In this document: positions 9,946 to 21,839 of the stretch, piece after piece
Numbering within the stretch: the first letter of the stretch is position 1
Layout of the letters: each line of letters starts with the position of its first letter
Assembly: GCF_020497125.1 (NCBI RefSeq)
Contig: NC_059075.1
Coordinates: forward strand, 67,413,321 to 67,477,320
DNA length: 64,000 nt
Reading direction: 5' to 3'
Source of the DNA: Mauremys mutica
Taxonomy: Eukaryota; Chordata; Testudines; Geoemydidae
Position numbers and translations under genes: made by a program
The notes under the pieces: model-generated
Seen by the model: the letters and a program-made list of their open reading frames with translations, nothing else
The model's database searches: none
Told to the model about the DNA's origin: nothing

Positions 9946-12288
9946 CTTCTAATGTCTTTCGCCTTTAAGTCTCTCCCCCTCTCACAATCACATACACACC
10001 TAAAAGGTGAGATGGGGAATGTCAGTGCATTGGCAAAATCATTTTAAATCAAGACTGTGCATGTCTACTGGTGTCTTGGACTTTCAGACCAGACCTCTTG
10101 ATATGGTCAGCCAGTTGGGTCCTAGAGAAACATCCCTGAGTGAGGAACATGTGTTGTATGTGTGTCTGATTCCAGTTAATTGGCTTGACTTGGTAGAAGA
10201 GCATCAAATATTGATGGTTACTATAAATCAGCATAAAGAGGGTCAATACAAATGGGAAGGTAATTTAGAAAAACTACTTGTTCCTTCTTATGTAAATGTT
10301 CAGATTTTGGGGTCAATCTTTCCCCAAATCCACAGCCCAAATACAAGGGGCTCTATAGGGGCGAGGCAAAGGAATCCTTCCCACTCCCACCACTCCGTAG
10401 TCACCACCACCACTAAAGCCACCCTGCCTTCTATGAAATCACTCCACAGGGACAGAGGCTGGAGGATTCACCAGCCTCTACTATTACCTCTACCTTTCAA
10501 AGCCCCATGTGCAACAGTGGATCTGTACCCTGCAGTGAAGAAGGGGTGTGCATCCCTGGGTAGGTTCCCCATATCCTGAACTCTCCACTCTCCCTCCCCA
10601 TGCACCAGAACTGTACTGGCTCCATGGTGTCTGAGAACCTCCAGGATTACTGAGGAGGCTGCAAGGAAGCAGAGTTTGCCCCCATGTAAGTATTCTGTTC
10701 ACAGAGGTCTTTTTGATAGGGTTGAAATGTGGATTCTGTAAAAATTAGGGATAGGATTGTGGTCTTGTGTTTATCAGGAGCTGGGGATCAGCATCCTCCC
10801 TTTTCTTAGCCCTTCTATTGATTTTCTGTGGAGCCTTGGATATGGCACTTACCTCTTCTGTACCCGTTTCCTCATCTCTTAAACTGAGCCAATACTCACC
10901 CAGCTTACCATAATGCTGCAATAGTCAGTGTCTGTAAAGTAATCCTCACAGGAAAGATGCCCCATCTGTGCAGAATGACATTTATGGGCTAGATCCTCAG
11001 CTGGTGTCAATTAGCTGTGCTCTAGTGGAGCTCTGCCAATTTACACCAGCTGAGGACCTAGCTCAGGTGACCATACACAAGAGTTGTCGCTGTTACAAAG
11101 CACTAATTAATTCAGTTTTCTAGGGTCTCTGCATTTTGACAGAGGTGTTCTTCCATAGAAACTTTTCTGCAGGGAATAAGTTGTGGCAGGTGGGAGTAGG
11201 GCAGAGAAAGGGGAACATCAGGCATTACCTGGGAAAAGACACAGGAATACAGTTGTAGGCACTGATAAAGTGTCTGGTGGTTAAGTATGAGCTATCCCTT
11301 TGATCAGATTTTATAGCTTTTTCAAGGCTCAGGTCTTCCAAATATAGCACACCGAGTTTCCAAAACATTAAAGGTGGTAAAAATGAAAGGTAGTAAAGAC
11401 ATACCTGGCAAGAGTCCTGGTTTAGCTGAAATGGTCCTGGAATTGGGTCATCCATCCTAGGGAGCCGGTGTCCCAGCCAGTGCTAAGGGACTGTCAGCAA
11501 GGACGTTCCTTGCTCACTGCAGCCCCTGCCCAGCCAAGAAAAGAATTTGCAGCTCAGGCCCAGCGGGGCAGTAGGAGGGCAGGAGCAGAGCTGCTTGAAC
11601 CAGCAAGGAAGGAGCTAGGATAAGGAGCAATGAAGGAACCATTGAGGAGGTGGACTTGGCTGCACCCTTCCATCCTATGACACTTGGGTTAGAGCTGCTG
11701 GTTGCTTTACTGGAAAGGAGGGGAACAAAAAGTGAGGAGCCAGTGGCCTTGTATGTGTGTGGATGGGGTATCAGATTCTAACAAACAGTAAATTGGATGA
11801 CTTGGTAGAATAGCATCAAATATTGATGATCACTAATGTCCCATTATACTAAAATAAGAGTGATAAATGCAATATTTAAAAACTTTTTGGAGTCACATTT
11901 CAGAAAACAGGTGCCTGAATTCTGCTTGAAAAGTATTCATGCATGAGCGCCAGCTGACAATTCTGCATGCAAAAAAAGTAAATGCCGAAAGCCAAGTTCT
12001 CTTCAAGAGCTCTTAAGTGATGCTCTGAGGGCTAGTCTGACACAAACTTGCATTGCAAGAATTAAATCTGTTTTAATTTACATCTTTGATTATTTCAGTG
12101 CAAGCTCTGTGAGTAGATACTATTATTAGTTTAGTTTAGTTCAAGTTTGTGGGGTAAAAATTCCGACAACTTGGGTTACGTTGATAAGAAACTGTGATAA
12201 CAACATCTCAAGTTTGTACACTGTAAAGTAGGGATCCAAAACATCTTTTTATTTATTTATTTTGCTCAAGTGTTTGCTCTCTGCTCTA
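9946..12288. other. No gene; MIR-like piece near 10820-10930 and a palindromic repeat near 10987-11063
   Basis: The piece near 10820-10930 reads like the 3' half of a MIR SINE. Positions 10987-11063 form an imperfect palindrome whose arms carry CTCAGCTGGTGT and its complement; I recognise it as a dispersed palindromic amniote repeat. The open frame 10007-10579 (190 codons) has no recognisable domain and is not convincing. Confidence 0.4.
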
Positions 12289-12400
12289 TAATAATCATAG
12301 AATCATAGATTATTAGGGTTGAAAGGGACCTCAAGAGATCATCTAGTCCAACCACCTGCTCAAAGCAGGACCAATCCCCAAATGGCCCCCTCAACAACAA
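12289..12400 (-). mobile_element. CR1 3' end
   Basis: Read on the minus strand, this is the classic CR1 tail: the sense sequence around GACTAGATGATCTCTTGAGG leads into short ATTCTATGA-type terminal repeats at 12289-12310. Only the 3' end remains, as expected for a strongly 5'-truncated insertion. Confidence 0.8.
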
Positions 12401-13189
12401 CACAAGCATAGCACCTGGAAAAGGTTCTATGATCTACTATGGCATCTGGAACAATACTATTCAAATCTAAATTATTGCATTTAACCATTTGGTACTATGG
12501 TGATGAACACTTTAGAAATACCTAGAATTGATAGTCTAGAGGTAAAAGTTGCAAGATCAGATCCCTGGGCTGTAAGATCCATGAGGAATGCATGTCTTTT
12601 TATTTCTATCTTGTACAGCACCTAGCACACTGTTATTGCTTAGCAAATAATAAGCAAAAACTATAACAGCCCTTCATCTCATAGCTACAGTTCAGTGGAG
12701 TTATATCAGGGATGAGTTTTGGCACCTATACAGCACCTTTCATGCACGAAGGTCAATGTGATTTACTATACAAACATCACAACCTGGCACTGCTGCCATT
12801 GAAGTCAGTGGCAAGACTCCCATTGACTGCAGCATGAGCAGGATAATGCGCTGTGACTTAAGCCTCACAACAGTACTCAAATGTAATCAGTATTATCCCC
12901 AGCCAAGATTCACAAACAGGTGCTTAAAATTAGGCTACCAAGTCTATAGTTAGGCATTTAAATAAAATAAGAAGCCTGAATTTCAGAAGCGTTCAGCAAA
13001 GTTTACTTTGAATTTTGGCCAGCGGTTCTGGTGATTTGACTGACATATATTTTTAGTACTGACACTTAACTTCTGTTAACCCTCCATTACTAACACAGCC
13101 ATGGGTGACTAAGACGGAGTCTATTCTGCCTAATGCATCACCATCTGAATTATTAATCAAGTGCCAGTTGCAAGATCTTTCTGGCTTAC
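12401..13189. other. No gene recognised
   Basis: No supported feature; short frames only. Confidence 0.5.
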
Positions 13190-13306
13190 AGATTATAAAG
13201 GGACAAGGGGGAATGAGGTAATATCTTTTATTGGACCCACTTCTGTTGGTGAGAGCGACAAGCTTTCAAGCTATACAGAGCTCTTCTTCAGGTCTGGGAA
13301 AGGTAC
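13190..13306 (-). repeat. PLE-type tail with hammerhead-like motif
   Basis: Minus-strand copy of a second tail subtype ending in the TATCTTTTATTGGACC block seen on the + strand. On the minus strand CTGAAGA (13285-13291) is followed by a short GAGC/GCTT hairpin and an intact GAAA (13264-13267), then GCTTG. The spacing matches the other copies at 4012 and 27145. Confidence 0.6.
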
Positions 13307-13309
13307 TTG

Positions 13310-13683
13310 GGTCATGTCTACACTACAGAGTTATGTTGACCTAACTTTCATCAGCATACAGCCAACGCAGTTATTACATCAGTTGTGTGAGTGCACACGT
13401 GGTTCCTCAGGACCACTTGTATTGATTGTATTGTCACTGTGGGGCATTGTAGAAGGGCTCCTGAAAGCCAGTAACAGTCAATGTAAGCAACACACAGTGT
13501 CTACACTGACACTGCGTCAACCTAATTACATTGTCTGTGACACTACGTCACTTGGGAGGTGGTGTTACTAAATTGGCATAGAGAGGCACTTAAGTCGGCA
13601 GGAGCCAAATTTAAGTGAAGACACTTCCACAGTTAGATCAATGCAAGCTTACATCGACCTAACCCTGTAGTGTAGACCAGGCC
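13310..13683. mobile_element. Miniature transposon, GGYCTGGTCTACACTAC termini
   Basis: The left end GGTCATGTCTACACTAC and the reverse complement of the right end GGCCTGGTCTACACTAC form imperfect inverted repeats close to those of the 4.85-kb Harbinger at 16975. The interior has CGACCTAA-type subterminal words and no transposase. Target duplications are not clear, so the Harbinger assignment rests on the termini alone. Confidence 0.65.
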
Positions 13684-13865
13684 TCAGAGTGTCACAGCTA
13701 CATACAAGATGGAACAGATTGTTAAACAAAGGAATTAACCATGTTGCAAGAAACCATTCAAGGTGAAGTGGGCAGTTCAGACCTTTGCAAGTCATAGGAC
13801 AAAGGAGGATCACTGAGTTACAGACTGTTGTAACAAGCCATAAATCCACGATTTTTAGTGTCTAA
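13684..13865. other. Spacer between miniature elements
   Basis: About 180 bp of ordinary sequence between the two miniature elements. Nothing recognisable. Confidence 0.4.
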
Positions 13866-14140
13866 GGGCTTGGCTACACTTACAAATTTGCAGCGCTGCA
13901 GCAGGGTGTGAAAACACACCCTCTCCAGCGCTGCAAATTGCGGCGCTGCAAAGCGCCAGTGTGGTCAAAGCCCCAGCGCTGGGAGCGCGTGCGCTCCCAG
14001 CGCTGTACGTTATTCCCCACAGGGAGGTGGAGTATGGACAGTGCTGGGAGAGCTTTCTCCCAGTGCTGGCGCTTTGACTACACTTAGTGCTTCAAAGCGC
14101 TGCCGCGGCAGCGCTTTGAAGTGTAAGTGTAGCCAAAGCC
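13866..14140. mobile_element. Miniature transposon with CAGCGCTG repeats
   Basis: The ends GGGCTTGGCTACACTTAC (left) and GGCTTTGGCTACACTTAC (right, complement) form inverted repeats. The interior is built of AGCGCTG and CAGCGCT words in palindromic order, for example around 13975-14005 and 14095-14115. It would fold almost end to end. No coding capacity. Confidence 0.7.
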
Positions 14141-14149
14141 TAGCAAAGC

Positions 14150-14255
14150 TATGAAGTCTCTCACCAACAGAAGCTGGTTCAATAAAAGCTGCTACCTCAC
14201 CCACCTTGTGTCTCTAATATCCTGAGACCAACACAGCTACAACAACATTGCAAAG
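14150..14255 (+). repeat. PLE-type tail fragment, inverted relative to 13190
   Basis: Contains CTCACCAACAGAAGCTGG, then CAATAAAAGCTGCTACCTC, then a CCTGAGACCAACAC block, the same tail subtype as 27120-27262. It is opposite in orientation to the copy at 13190, so the two tails bracket the two miniature elements as an inverted pair. The hammerhead-like part is missing. Confidence 0.6.
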
Positions 14256-16098
14256 ATCATAAAGGGTAGCAAAGAACTCAGCATAACTGTCAGATTCTAG
14301 GGTGAGTTTGTGTTGCTGGCAGTTAGAAGAATCATCTTGTTACTTGTAAACTGAGCACATCCGACATGGGGTCATGACAGACACAAAGATCCAGATCCAC
14401 AAAGATATTTAGGTTCCCATCTTTCATTGATTTCAATAGAAGTTAGGAGCCTAAATACTTTTGAGGAACTAGGCCTAGCTCTGGAACTTCACAATGCATT
14501 GTTACAGAGCCACTTCTCAGTGCACTGCAAGGTCAGATTCCACCAGTGACAATCCTACTCACTGAAGTGGTCGGGGGGTTGTGGAAGGCTCCTTTCAGGG
14601 GGATGGAGTGCTGTAAGGTTCAGGAGATGCATTGATCCAGCCCATCCCCTCAAGAGTCTCCACCAGCAGGGCTCCTAGGTCCTATGAAGTCCTGTCCATC
14701 ACTCAGCGCTGTTGACACTAGTGGAAAAACCACAAGCAACACCACCTGTCCTCTCCGCATGAATTCCCCATTTGGCTGCAAGAGGCCAGGGTGTATAATT
14801 TAGATTTCTCCAGCCTGTCTTCTGTAAATCAGGCCCATTATCCAAATCTCCCATCTGTATGTATCTCCTTATGTATACCAGTGTGTTGGCAAAGGGGGAT
14901 TTTTATATATTGAATAGTGGCCACGCTACTGAGGAGAATTTTCCTGTTTTCAGTGCAGCTGTGTTATTAATTTCCTGTTTTGACTGCTTATCTCTCAAGA
15001 TGAAGAATCTAGAGCTACGCAGCCACAGCAAAGAAGAAAGTCAGTAACATAAATATAATGAATATTTATCACAGACACGCACAGCAAGTGTTCTGCGATG
15101 CAATGTCTTGTTTTCGACACAGCTTGGGGAACATTAAATGCTTCTCAACTTCAGCTCTCTTGGATTTTCTTTAGAGTGCATCTCAGAGCAACAAGGATGC
15201 TTTGGCCCTTTAACAATCTCCTCTTGTCCGCCAGACTTCCTCCTTTCATAGCCCCCAAAGTTCTCCCTCCCCTTGCCCCAGAGCTAGTTAATATGTGCCA
15301 AGTCCTGACACCCTGAATGGTTTCTCAACGCCGATACTAATCATGTTTTAGGGAGCAGGTCAGCAGTGCAGGAGCTGAAATTCGTGTGAAAAAGTCCCTG
15401 GGATGGCCCCGGTGGCTCACACCTGCACGCCCTATTCATCTGCACTGTTTACACATTGTCATCCACAATTAATTCTTTCCAGGGACGCTCCACTGATTGC
15501 CCTCCCGTTGCACAGGGACCCCATTCTGAGCCGTTGTGTCTGTTAAATTGAGCATGGGGTGCTGTGATTAAATTAAGTTTTGTGGCTCTCTCTCCCACCT
15601 CTCCCTCCCCTTCTCTTTTCTCTCTGTTAATAACACTGCCTGATTGAGGACTGCTGGCACTGGAGTAAAGAGGTAATTATAGGCGCTAAATGTGTGGGGA
15701 AGAAAGGTTTATATTTGGAAGTGTGAACCAGGACGGCAAGGGGAAATCTTTTTCCAGATGGCTAAAGTTGGCATGAATGTACGGAGGGAGCAACAGTGCC
15801 ATGCATGTGGCAGGCAATGAAGGAAACTTCCCAAGAGGGCTGGGTGAGACATCAAGAAGGAAATTTGAATCAGAGTGCTGCATTAAACATGAATGTGAAT
15901 TTTCTTCAACAGACAATGTTACTGCTTTACAGTGCCACAGGATACCAAGTAGGATCAGGCACCCATTGTGTAGACATTGTGCAAACATAGTAAGAGACTG
16001 CCCCAATCCAAACTGCTATAGAGTTGTTGTGTCACCACACTGTTGGGTGAAATTTTGTAATTAAAGGGGTTTTCTGAGTTAGTTTTTTATTTTGTTGG
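14256..16098. other. No gene recognised
   Basis: Includes short frames at 14859-15047, 15098-15316 and 15777-16064 with no protein resemblance and no convincing splice context. Confidence 0.5.
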
Positions 16099-16106
16099 GG
16101 TGGCGA

Positions 16107-16467
16107 CAGGGCCGCCCAGAGGGGGGGCAAGAGGGGCAATTTGCCCCAGGCCCCGAGCCCCACGGGGACCCCACCAGAGTTTTTCGGGGGCCCTGGAGCG
16201 GGGTCCTTCACTCGCTCCGGGGTGCCCGGCAAACTCTTGCGGGGCCGGGCGCAGGAGCTTCTGCCGCTCCGGTCTTCGCCGGCGGGGGGGTCCTTCCGCT
16301 CCAGAAGACAGGGCTGCGCTTCGGCGGCGGGTCCCGCTTCGGCGGTAATTCGGCGGCGGGGGGGCCCCCGCCGCGGGTCTGCGGGGCACTTCGGCGGCAG
16401 GTCCAGGAACGGAAGGGCCCCGCGCCGCCGAAGACCCCGGGCCCCCGGAATCCTCTGGGCGGCCCTG
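16107..16467. mobile_element. hAT-type miniature transposon, GC-rich, perfect 8-bp TSD
   Basis: The ends are CAGGGCCGCCCAGAG and its exact reverse complement CTCTGGGCGGCCCTG. Both sides carry the same 8-bp target duplication GGTGGCGA (16099-16106 and 16468-16475), diagnostic of a hAT insertion. The interior is very GC- and CpG-rich, which creates long frames on all strands that are not genes. Related copies lie at 31780 and 53453. Confidence 0.9.
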
Positions 16468-16475
16468 GGTGGCGA

Positions 16476-16971
16476 GAGGGGAGCAGCGAGGAGGAAGAGG
16501 AGGAGAATCTGACAAAATGTGTCAGTTTCAAGTTTACAGACTGTCCGGGAAGTTGCAGAACTCAGACGCTCCTGCTCCAAAAACACAGGCCCATCCACTT
16601 GAGCTAAAGGAGAATCTGCAGCCACAGCTTGCAGTATCAGTCCATGATACACAAGACAGCCTGAAAACTGCACCAATGTTTAAGTCCTCATCATTAAGAT
16701 GTTTATATTAAGAAAAAAAAAAAGTTCACCAGGTACATATACAACCTTTCAGTGGCTGCAGGCATAGCAGCCTCTTCTCTAAAGAATTGTCCCAGAGAAA
16801 TAAAATCTTTATGTTGGCTACTAAAACAAGTCTCCATATAAAGTGGTTTTTGCAAACTCTCATCTCAGATTTGACAAACTCACTACACTTAAATACGTTG
16901 CTTACATTTACAGGGTAAGTTTACAGGGTGGTCCGCTGGGGATTGTGTGTTTGGGGACTGTGGCTAGAGTC
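16476..16971. other. No gene recognised
   Basis: Sequence between the hAT miniature element and the Harbinger transposon; nothing recognised apart from an A-run near 16710-16722. Confidence 0.45.
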
Positions 16972-17426
16972 CTAGGCCTTGTCTACACTACAAGACTATT
17001 TCGAATCAACTTAGTTCGAATTTGTGGATTCGACCTTATGAAGTCGAATTTGTGTATCCATACTAAATACGCTAATTCGAATTTCTGAGTTCACATTCAC
17101 GGGGCCAGCATCAACTTTGGAAGCGGTGCACTGTGGGAAGCTATCCCACAGTTCCCGCACTCCCCGCTGCCCATTGGAATGCTGGGTAGAGCCCCCAATG
17201 CCTGCTGGGGGAAAAAATGTGTCGAGGGTGGTTTTGGGTAAGTGTCGTCATTGAACCGTCAATCACAACCTACCTCCCTCCCTCCGGGAAAGCGCCTGCG
17301 GGCAATCTGTTCGTGCACTTTTCTGGTCGGTGACAGCGCGGACGCCACAGCACTGCAAGCACGGAGCCCGCTGCGATCATCGCCGTTTTCTCCTCCTCGC
17401 ACTTTATCGTCCACGTCTTCCACAGT

Positions 17427-17740
17427 CAGCTGCTGAGAAATTGGGCTACTTTTCAATGGTGCTGCAAGCACTGGGGGACCATGGGGGACGTTTTACAAAC
17501 ATCAACGTCGGGTGGCCGGGCAAGGTTCATGATGCGTGTGTTTTCAGGAACTGTGGGCTGCTCAGACGCCTGCAGGAAGGTAGTTTCTTCCCGGACCACG
17601 AAATAACTGTTGTGGATGTGCAGATGCCTATAGTCATCCTCGGGGACCCAGCATGCCCACTAATGCACTTGCTCATGAAGCCCTATACAGGCGCCTGGGA
17701 CAGCGACAAGGAACTCTTCAAATACCAGCGAGCAGCGTGA
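17427..17740 (+). pseudogene. Harbinger transposase fragment (DDE_Tnp_4 / HARBI1-like)
   Basis: About 104 codons resemble the middle of a PIF/Harbinger transposase. GYFSMVLQAL opens the block. It is followed by GRFTNINVGWPGKVHD, with the conserved aspartate region, then VFRNCG, PIVILGDPACPL and MKPYTG. The frame ends in TGA at 17738-17740, before the conserved segment bearing the last catalytic glutamate, and no upstream part with the first aspartate is recognisable. Residues upstream of 17427 in the same frame do not look like the family. A polyadenylation-type AATAAA follows at about 17873. The enzyme would cut and paste the element; this copy cannot. Confidence 0.8.
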
Positions 17741-17872
17741 CCTGTGACTGTTCAGTTTCTTTACAGAGAAGCTGAACCTGCCCCTGTTTCTTTACCCAGT
17801 TACTGTTGACTCTCCTCTTCGGTTACATACCCCGTTCACCCCGTTACCCCCACTTCCAGCACACGTGTAAAA

Positions 17873-17916
17873 ATAAAATACATGTCCCATTATTACTTAA
17901 CAAAGGTTTCTTTATT
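17873..17916. terminator. Back-to-back polyadenylation signals
   Basis: AATAAA on the + strand near 17873 and TTTATT (AATAAA on the minus strand) near 17911 lie within 45 bases of each other. They sit downstream of the + strand transposase frame and downstream of the minus-strand Myb gene, fitting convergent transcripts. A second minus-strand candidate lies near 18441. Confidence 0.45.
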
Positions 17917-18639
17917 CATGACTTTTCGTGAAAGGGTTGAAACTGGGACGCAGGCTGTGCTGGGTAGGGTGTGCGGTGATGTAAAGACCGCCTCTAAACT
18001 TAAGGAATGACAGGCTCCTGCTCCTAGAGCGGTCCGCAGTGCCGGAAGGCTTCTTTCAACGGAGCCTGCCATCCCTCTTTATGGAATTCTGTGTGCGGGC
18101 GGATATGTGACCTTGTGGTGGAGGAGGACGGATACAGATTCCTCAGCTGCGTGACTCAGCGGTCCAGGACAAGGACCGCTGTATAAGATCTGTAACCGCC
18201 CTCCCCCGCTGCAAAGTCACATCTCCCCCGCCCACACAGATCCTGGAAACCACCTCCAAAAACCGACCAGGGTGCCTACTGACTGCACCGTGTGTGTGAC
18301 CCGCTGCTGATCCTGCCCCCGTGTCTGTACCCTGGGAAAGGTGACTGTCCTATGCAATTAACCACCCCCTTCCCCACGCCCCCCATTCAAACACAGTCTT
18401 CTTTGAAAAAACATAACGGAAACAGTAATTAACAGCAAAGCATTTTTATTAATTAAGTAGACAGTTAGGGGATGGGACTGGGATTGGGACTACTGTGAGT
18501 CTGGAAGTGAAGGACTTCGGCAAATGTAGGGTATGATAGCTTTTGGGTACTTGAGCACTGTGCTGTGGTGCAGTGACTGTATTCACGTCCCCGGCCGCCC
18601 CTCCTCCTGATTATTTTCGGTGAGGGGGGTATGGGACTT

Positions 18640-18994
18640 TGTGGCGGGGGAGTGCGGTTGCAGATACACTGCAGGGTGTCTCTGTCCTCCTGCGGTCCTG
18701 CAGAACATCCACAAGGCGCCTGAGCGTGTCCGTTTGCTCCCTCACTAGTCCAAGCATTGTTTCAGTCGCCTGCTTGTCTTCCTCACGCCACCTCTCCTCC
18801 CGTTCGCTGTGTGAGCGCTGGCACAGAGAGACGGTCTCCCTTCACTGGCTCTGCTGGTCCGCCTCTGCTAGGTAGCAGCCCATACATTCCTCGAACATCT
18901 TGTCCCTTGTCTTTTTCTTTCGCCGCCTAATCTTTGCCAGCCTCTGCGAGGGGGATGCTGTGGCAGGTCTGGAGACAGTGGAAGCTGTGAGATG
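18640..18994 (-). pseudogene. Harbinger Myb/SANT protein, exon 2
   Basis: The minus strand encodes a basic then helical segment: KIRRRKKKTRDKMFEECM followed by a region with REERWREEDKQATETM and LRRLVDVLQDRR. This resembles the C-terminal coiled region of the Myb-like partner proteins in turtle Harbinger elements. A splice acceptor CTCACAG precedes the block near 18995. One in-frame TGA lies between the basic and helical parts, so the copy is broken. The family partner carries transposase to the nucleus and to the DNA ends. Confidence 0.6.
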
Positions 18995-20906
18995 GGAAAC
19001 AGGGAGTGAATTCCTTGCAAAGATACATTTTTGCGAACAATTAACTGAGTCTAGGCTGTCTCTGTGAATTCTGGGTTGAGACCCCTGTGCCTGCTGGGGC
19101 AGAAATCATTTTCGCGGTGGATTCTGGGTAAATGTCGCCAGTCATTCCTTCCTCCGGGAAAGCAACGGCAGACAATCATTTCAAGCCCGTTTTCCCAGAA
19201 TTGCCCTGGCATACGCCATAGCGTGGCAACCATGGACACTGTTTTGCCTTTTGTGTATGTCACCATATGTGTACTAGATGCCGCTGACAGAGGCGGGCCA
19301 GCAGCGCTACACAGCAGCATGCTTTTGCTTTTGCATGACAGCAGAGATGGTTACCAGCCATATTGCACCATCCAAACCCTTCCATAAATTGGAAGTAAGA
19401 TGATCATGGCTACCAGTCCTTTTGTACCATTTGCTGCTGTCATAAGTGCCCCTGGCTGCTCTTAGCCAGGGGCGCAAAAGCCAAAATTGGGAATGACTCC
19501 CTGAGTCAATCCCTCCTTTTTGGTACCTAAAAATAGAATCAGTCCTGCCTAGATTATGGGCAAGTGTACTAGAGAACCACTGTATCATAGAACCAGAGAG
19601 CACAGCTGCTCTGTGTCCGATCCTGCATAAATTATGAGCTGTATGCTATTCACAGGGGGTGCTCCTGCAACAACACCACCTGTTCATTCTGTTCTTACCC
19701 CAGCCTTCCTGGGCTACCATACCATTGTCCCCCCACTTGTGTGATGAAGTAATAAAGAATGCAGGAATAAGACACAGTGACTTGTTTGTGAGAAATGAGT
19801 GGAAGGAAGCCTCCAGCTGCAATGATAGTCCAGGCAGGACATTAAGGAGTGTGGATGAAGGAGCCCATCATCCCTATGCTAGTCCAGGGGCAATTGAATC
19901 TTTTATTTACAATGAAGGGTGGGGGCTGATGGACCTCAGCCCCCTGTTGCAATGATGAGGACGGTTACCAGCCATATTGTACCATCAGCCATCAAAAATT
20001 AGGGACAGGCGCCCTTGATCGACCTTACTGATACTAGTCGGCATGGTTACCAGCCCTTTTGCAGTGCCCCATGTGCCAATAGGCTGATGATGAGGATGGA
20101 TTTCCATCTTATTGTACCATCAGCCATCCATAGCGTGGGGGGAGCAAGGATGTTGGTGTTGAGTGCTGCACCATCGCGTCTATCTGCAGCATTCAGTAAA
20201 GATAGGGTGACATGTAAAAGAGTCAACAGAGGATTGTTTTCACTTCTGGTGGTGGGTGGGGTGTGTGCGCAAATTGCCGAACTATGCCCTGACCCACCGC
20301 AGACACTGTGTTTGACCCTAGAAGCATTTGGAGCTCATCCAAGAATGCAAATACTTTTCGGAGACAGCAGGAACTGTGGGATACCTTGCGTCCTCATTCC
20401 CCCCTCCTTCCATGAGCGTCCATTATATTCTTTGGCTTTCCATTACGGTCGTCACGCAGCTGCGTGCTGAGTCTGTGCTATGCCGTCTGTCCTTAGATTT
20501 TTTAAAAATACTTTGGACCAAGCGTAAAATTACAGTAATTAACCTAATTAGATGCAGGAGTCTCCGAGCGAGATCACCCTGAGGAGGGTCACTGAAGGAG
20601 ATAGAGAGCGCATGCTGCGTGAAAGCTAGCACAAACCAGGGCCCGATGCAGCCGTGCAAGGGGAGGCAATGCTCCCTGAATACTGCATGAAAGCCTCGTG
20701 CGGAAAACAGTGCTATCACGGAGCACCCAATAAGGCAGCTCTCCTCAGGAACCTCCTGCTGATGCTTATCGATTAACGGAAGGAGAGCTTCGTGGAGATC
20801 TCCCAGGAGGATTTCTGTTCTATCACCATATATAGAGAGACCTCCTTCTCACACACTTCAGATTCCTGTTATATTAAGAATAAAAGTTAACATGGTTACA
20901 GCACTT

Positions 20907-21433
20907 ACCGACTGCTCCTTCCCCTGATTCAGGGTCCGGGTTAATGGCCGGGGAGGGTTGTTGGGGGATCTCCGTGACGGTGATGAATAGATCCTGGCTG
21001 TCGGGGAAACCATCGTTGTAAGCGCTCTCGCCTGCCTCGTCCTCCACAAACCCTTCCTCATCTTCCCCGTCCGCGAACATCACCGAGGAACTGGCCGTCA
21101 ACACTGTCCCATCGTCAGAGTCCATGGTCACTGGTGGGGCAGTGGTGGCAGGCTCCGTAGCGTCCGTTTGCCGCTTTGATTTTTTGGTAGCCTTGTCTGG
21201 GGTCCTTGATTTTCACGCGGCGCTGCGTTGCATCCCGCCTGTATCCTCTGTCTCTCATGGCTTTGGAGACCTTCTCGTAGGTCTTCGCATTCCCTGTTTT
21301 GGAGCGCAGCTCCGAAAGCACAGACTCTTCGCCCCACACACCGATCAGATCGAAGAGTTCCCAGTCAGTCTATGCTGGGTCCCTCTTTCTATTCACAGAT
21401 AACATGAACTCCTCTGCTGGAGAGCTCTGCATC
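20907..21433 (-). pseudogene. Harbinger Myb/SANT protein, exon 1
   Basis: On the minus strand the frame opens with ATG at 21433 (MQSSPAEEF). It reaches a TAG in what is normally the tryptophan-bearing start of the SANT domain, then continues LIGVWGEESVLSELRSKTGN and KVSKAMRDRGYRRDATQ, a Myb/SANT-like DNA-binding domain. Near 21130 the frame shifts into an acidic segment (DGEDEEGFVEDEAGE). A good donor, CG|GTAAGTGC, ends it near 20907. With exon 2 at 18640-18994 this is the second gene of the transposon. Confidence 0.7.
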
Positions 21434-21839
21434 GTTGCAGGTGCTGCGGAGCTCGCCCCGATGTCCAGCCAGGACGTCAGATTCAAAGTGCCCAGACAGG
21501 AAAATGAATTCAAATTTTCCCGGGTCATTTCCTGTGTGGCTGGTCAGAGAATCCAAGCTCGGACTGCTGTCCAGAGCGTCAACAGAGTGGTGCACTGTGG
21601 GATAGCTCCCGGAGCTACTAAGTTCGATTTGCATCCACACCTAGCCTAATTCGAGCTAGCCATGTCGAATTTAGCGTTACTCCACCTGTCGGGGTGGAGT
21701 ACCAAATTCGAACTAACGAGCCCTCTAGTTCGAATTAAATGGCTTCCTGGTGTGGACGGTTGAGTGGTTAGTTCGAATTAACGCTGCTAAATTCGAATTA
21801 AAGTCCTAGTGTAGACCAGGCCCTACTAACTGCTAGTTG

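Larger units (their letters stand above)
16975..21822. mobile_element. PIF/Harbinger DNA transposon, 4.85 kb, defective
   Basis: The terminal inverted repeats begin GGCCTTGTCTACACTA (left) and GGCCTGGTCTACACTA (right, complement). The 3-bp target duplication CTA is present on both sides (16972-16974 and 21823-21825), as expected for this superfamily. Subterminal regions are full of TTCGAATT words. The element has the family's two-gene plan: a DDE transposase on the + strand near the left end and a Myb/SANT DNA-binding protein on the minus strand from the right end, with the two genes converging. Both are broken and the transposase lacks its N-terminal half, so mobility would need proteins from another copy. 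Confidence 0.85.

Noticed and set aside
10007..10579. A 190-codon + strand frame
   Set aside because: No recognisable domain, no splice context, and the sequence around it is repeat-like.
13307..13686. A 3-bp target duplication for the miniature element
   Set aside because: The flanks are TTG and TCA, so a duplication cannot be claimed.
16087..16676. Frames of 107-214 codons on both strands
   Set aside because: They coincide with the GC-rich hAT element and overlap in several phases.
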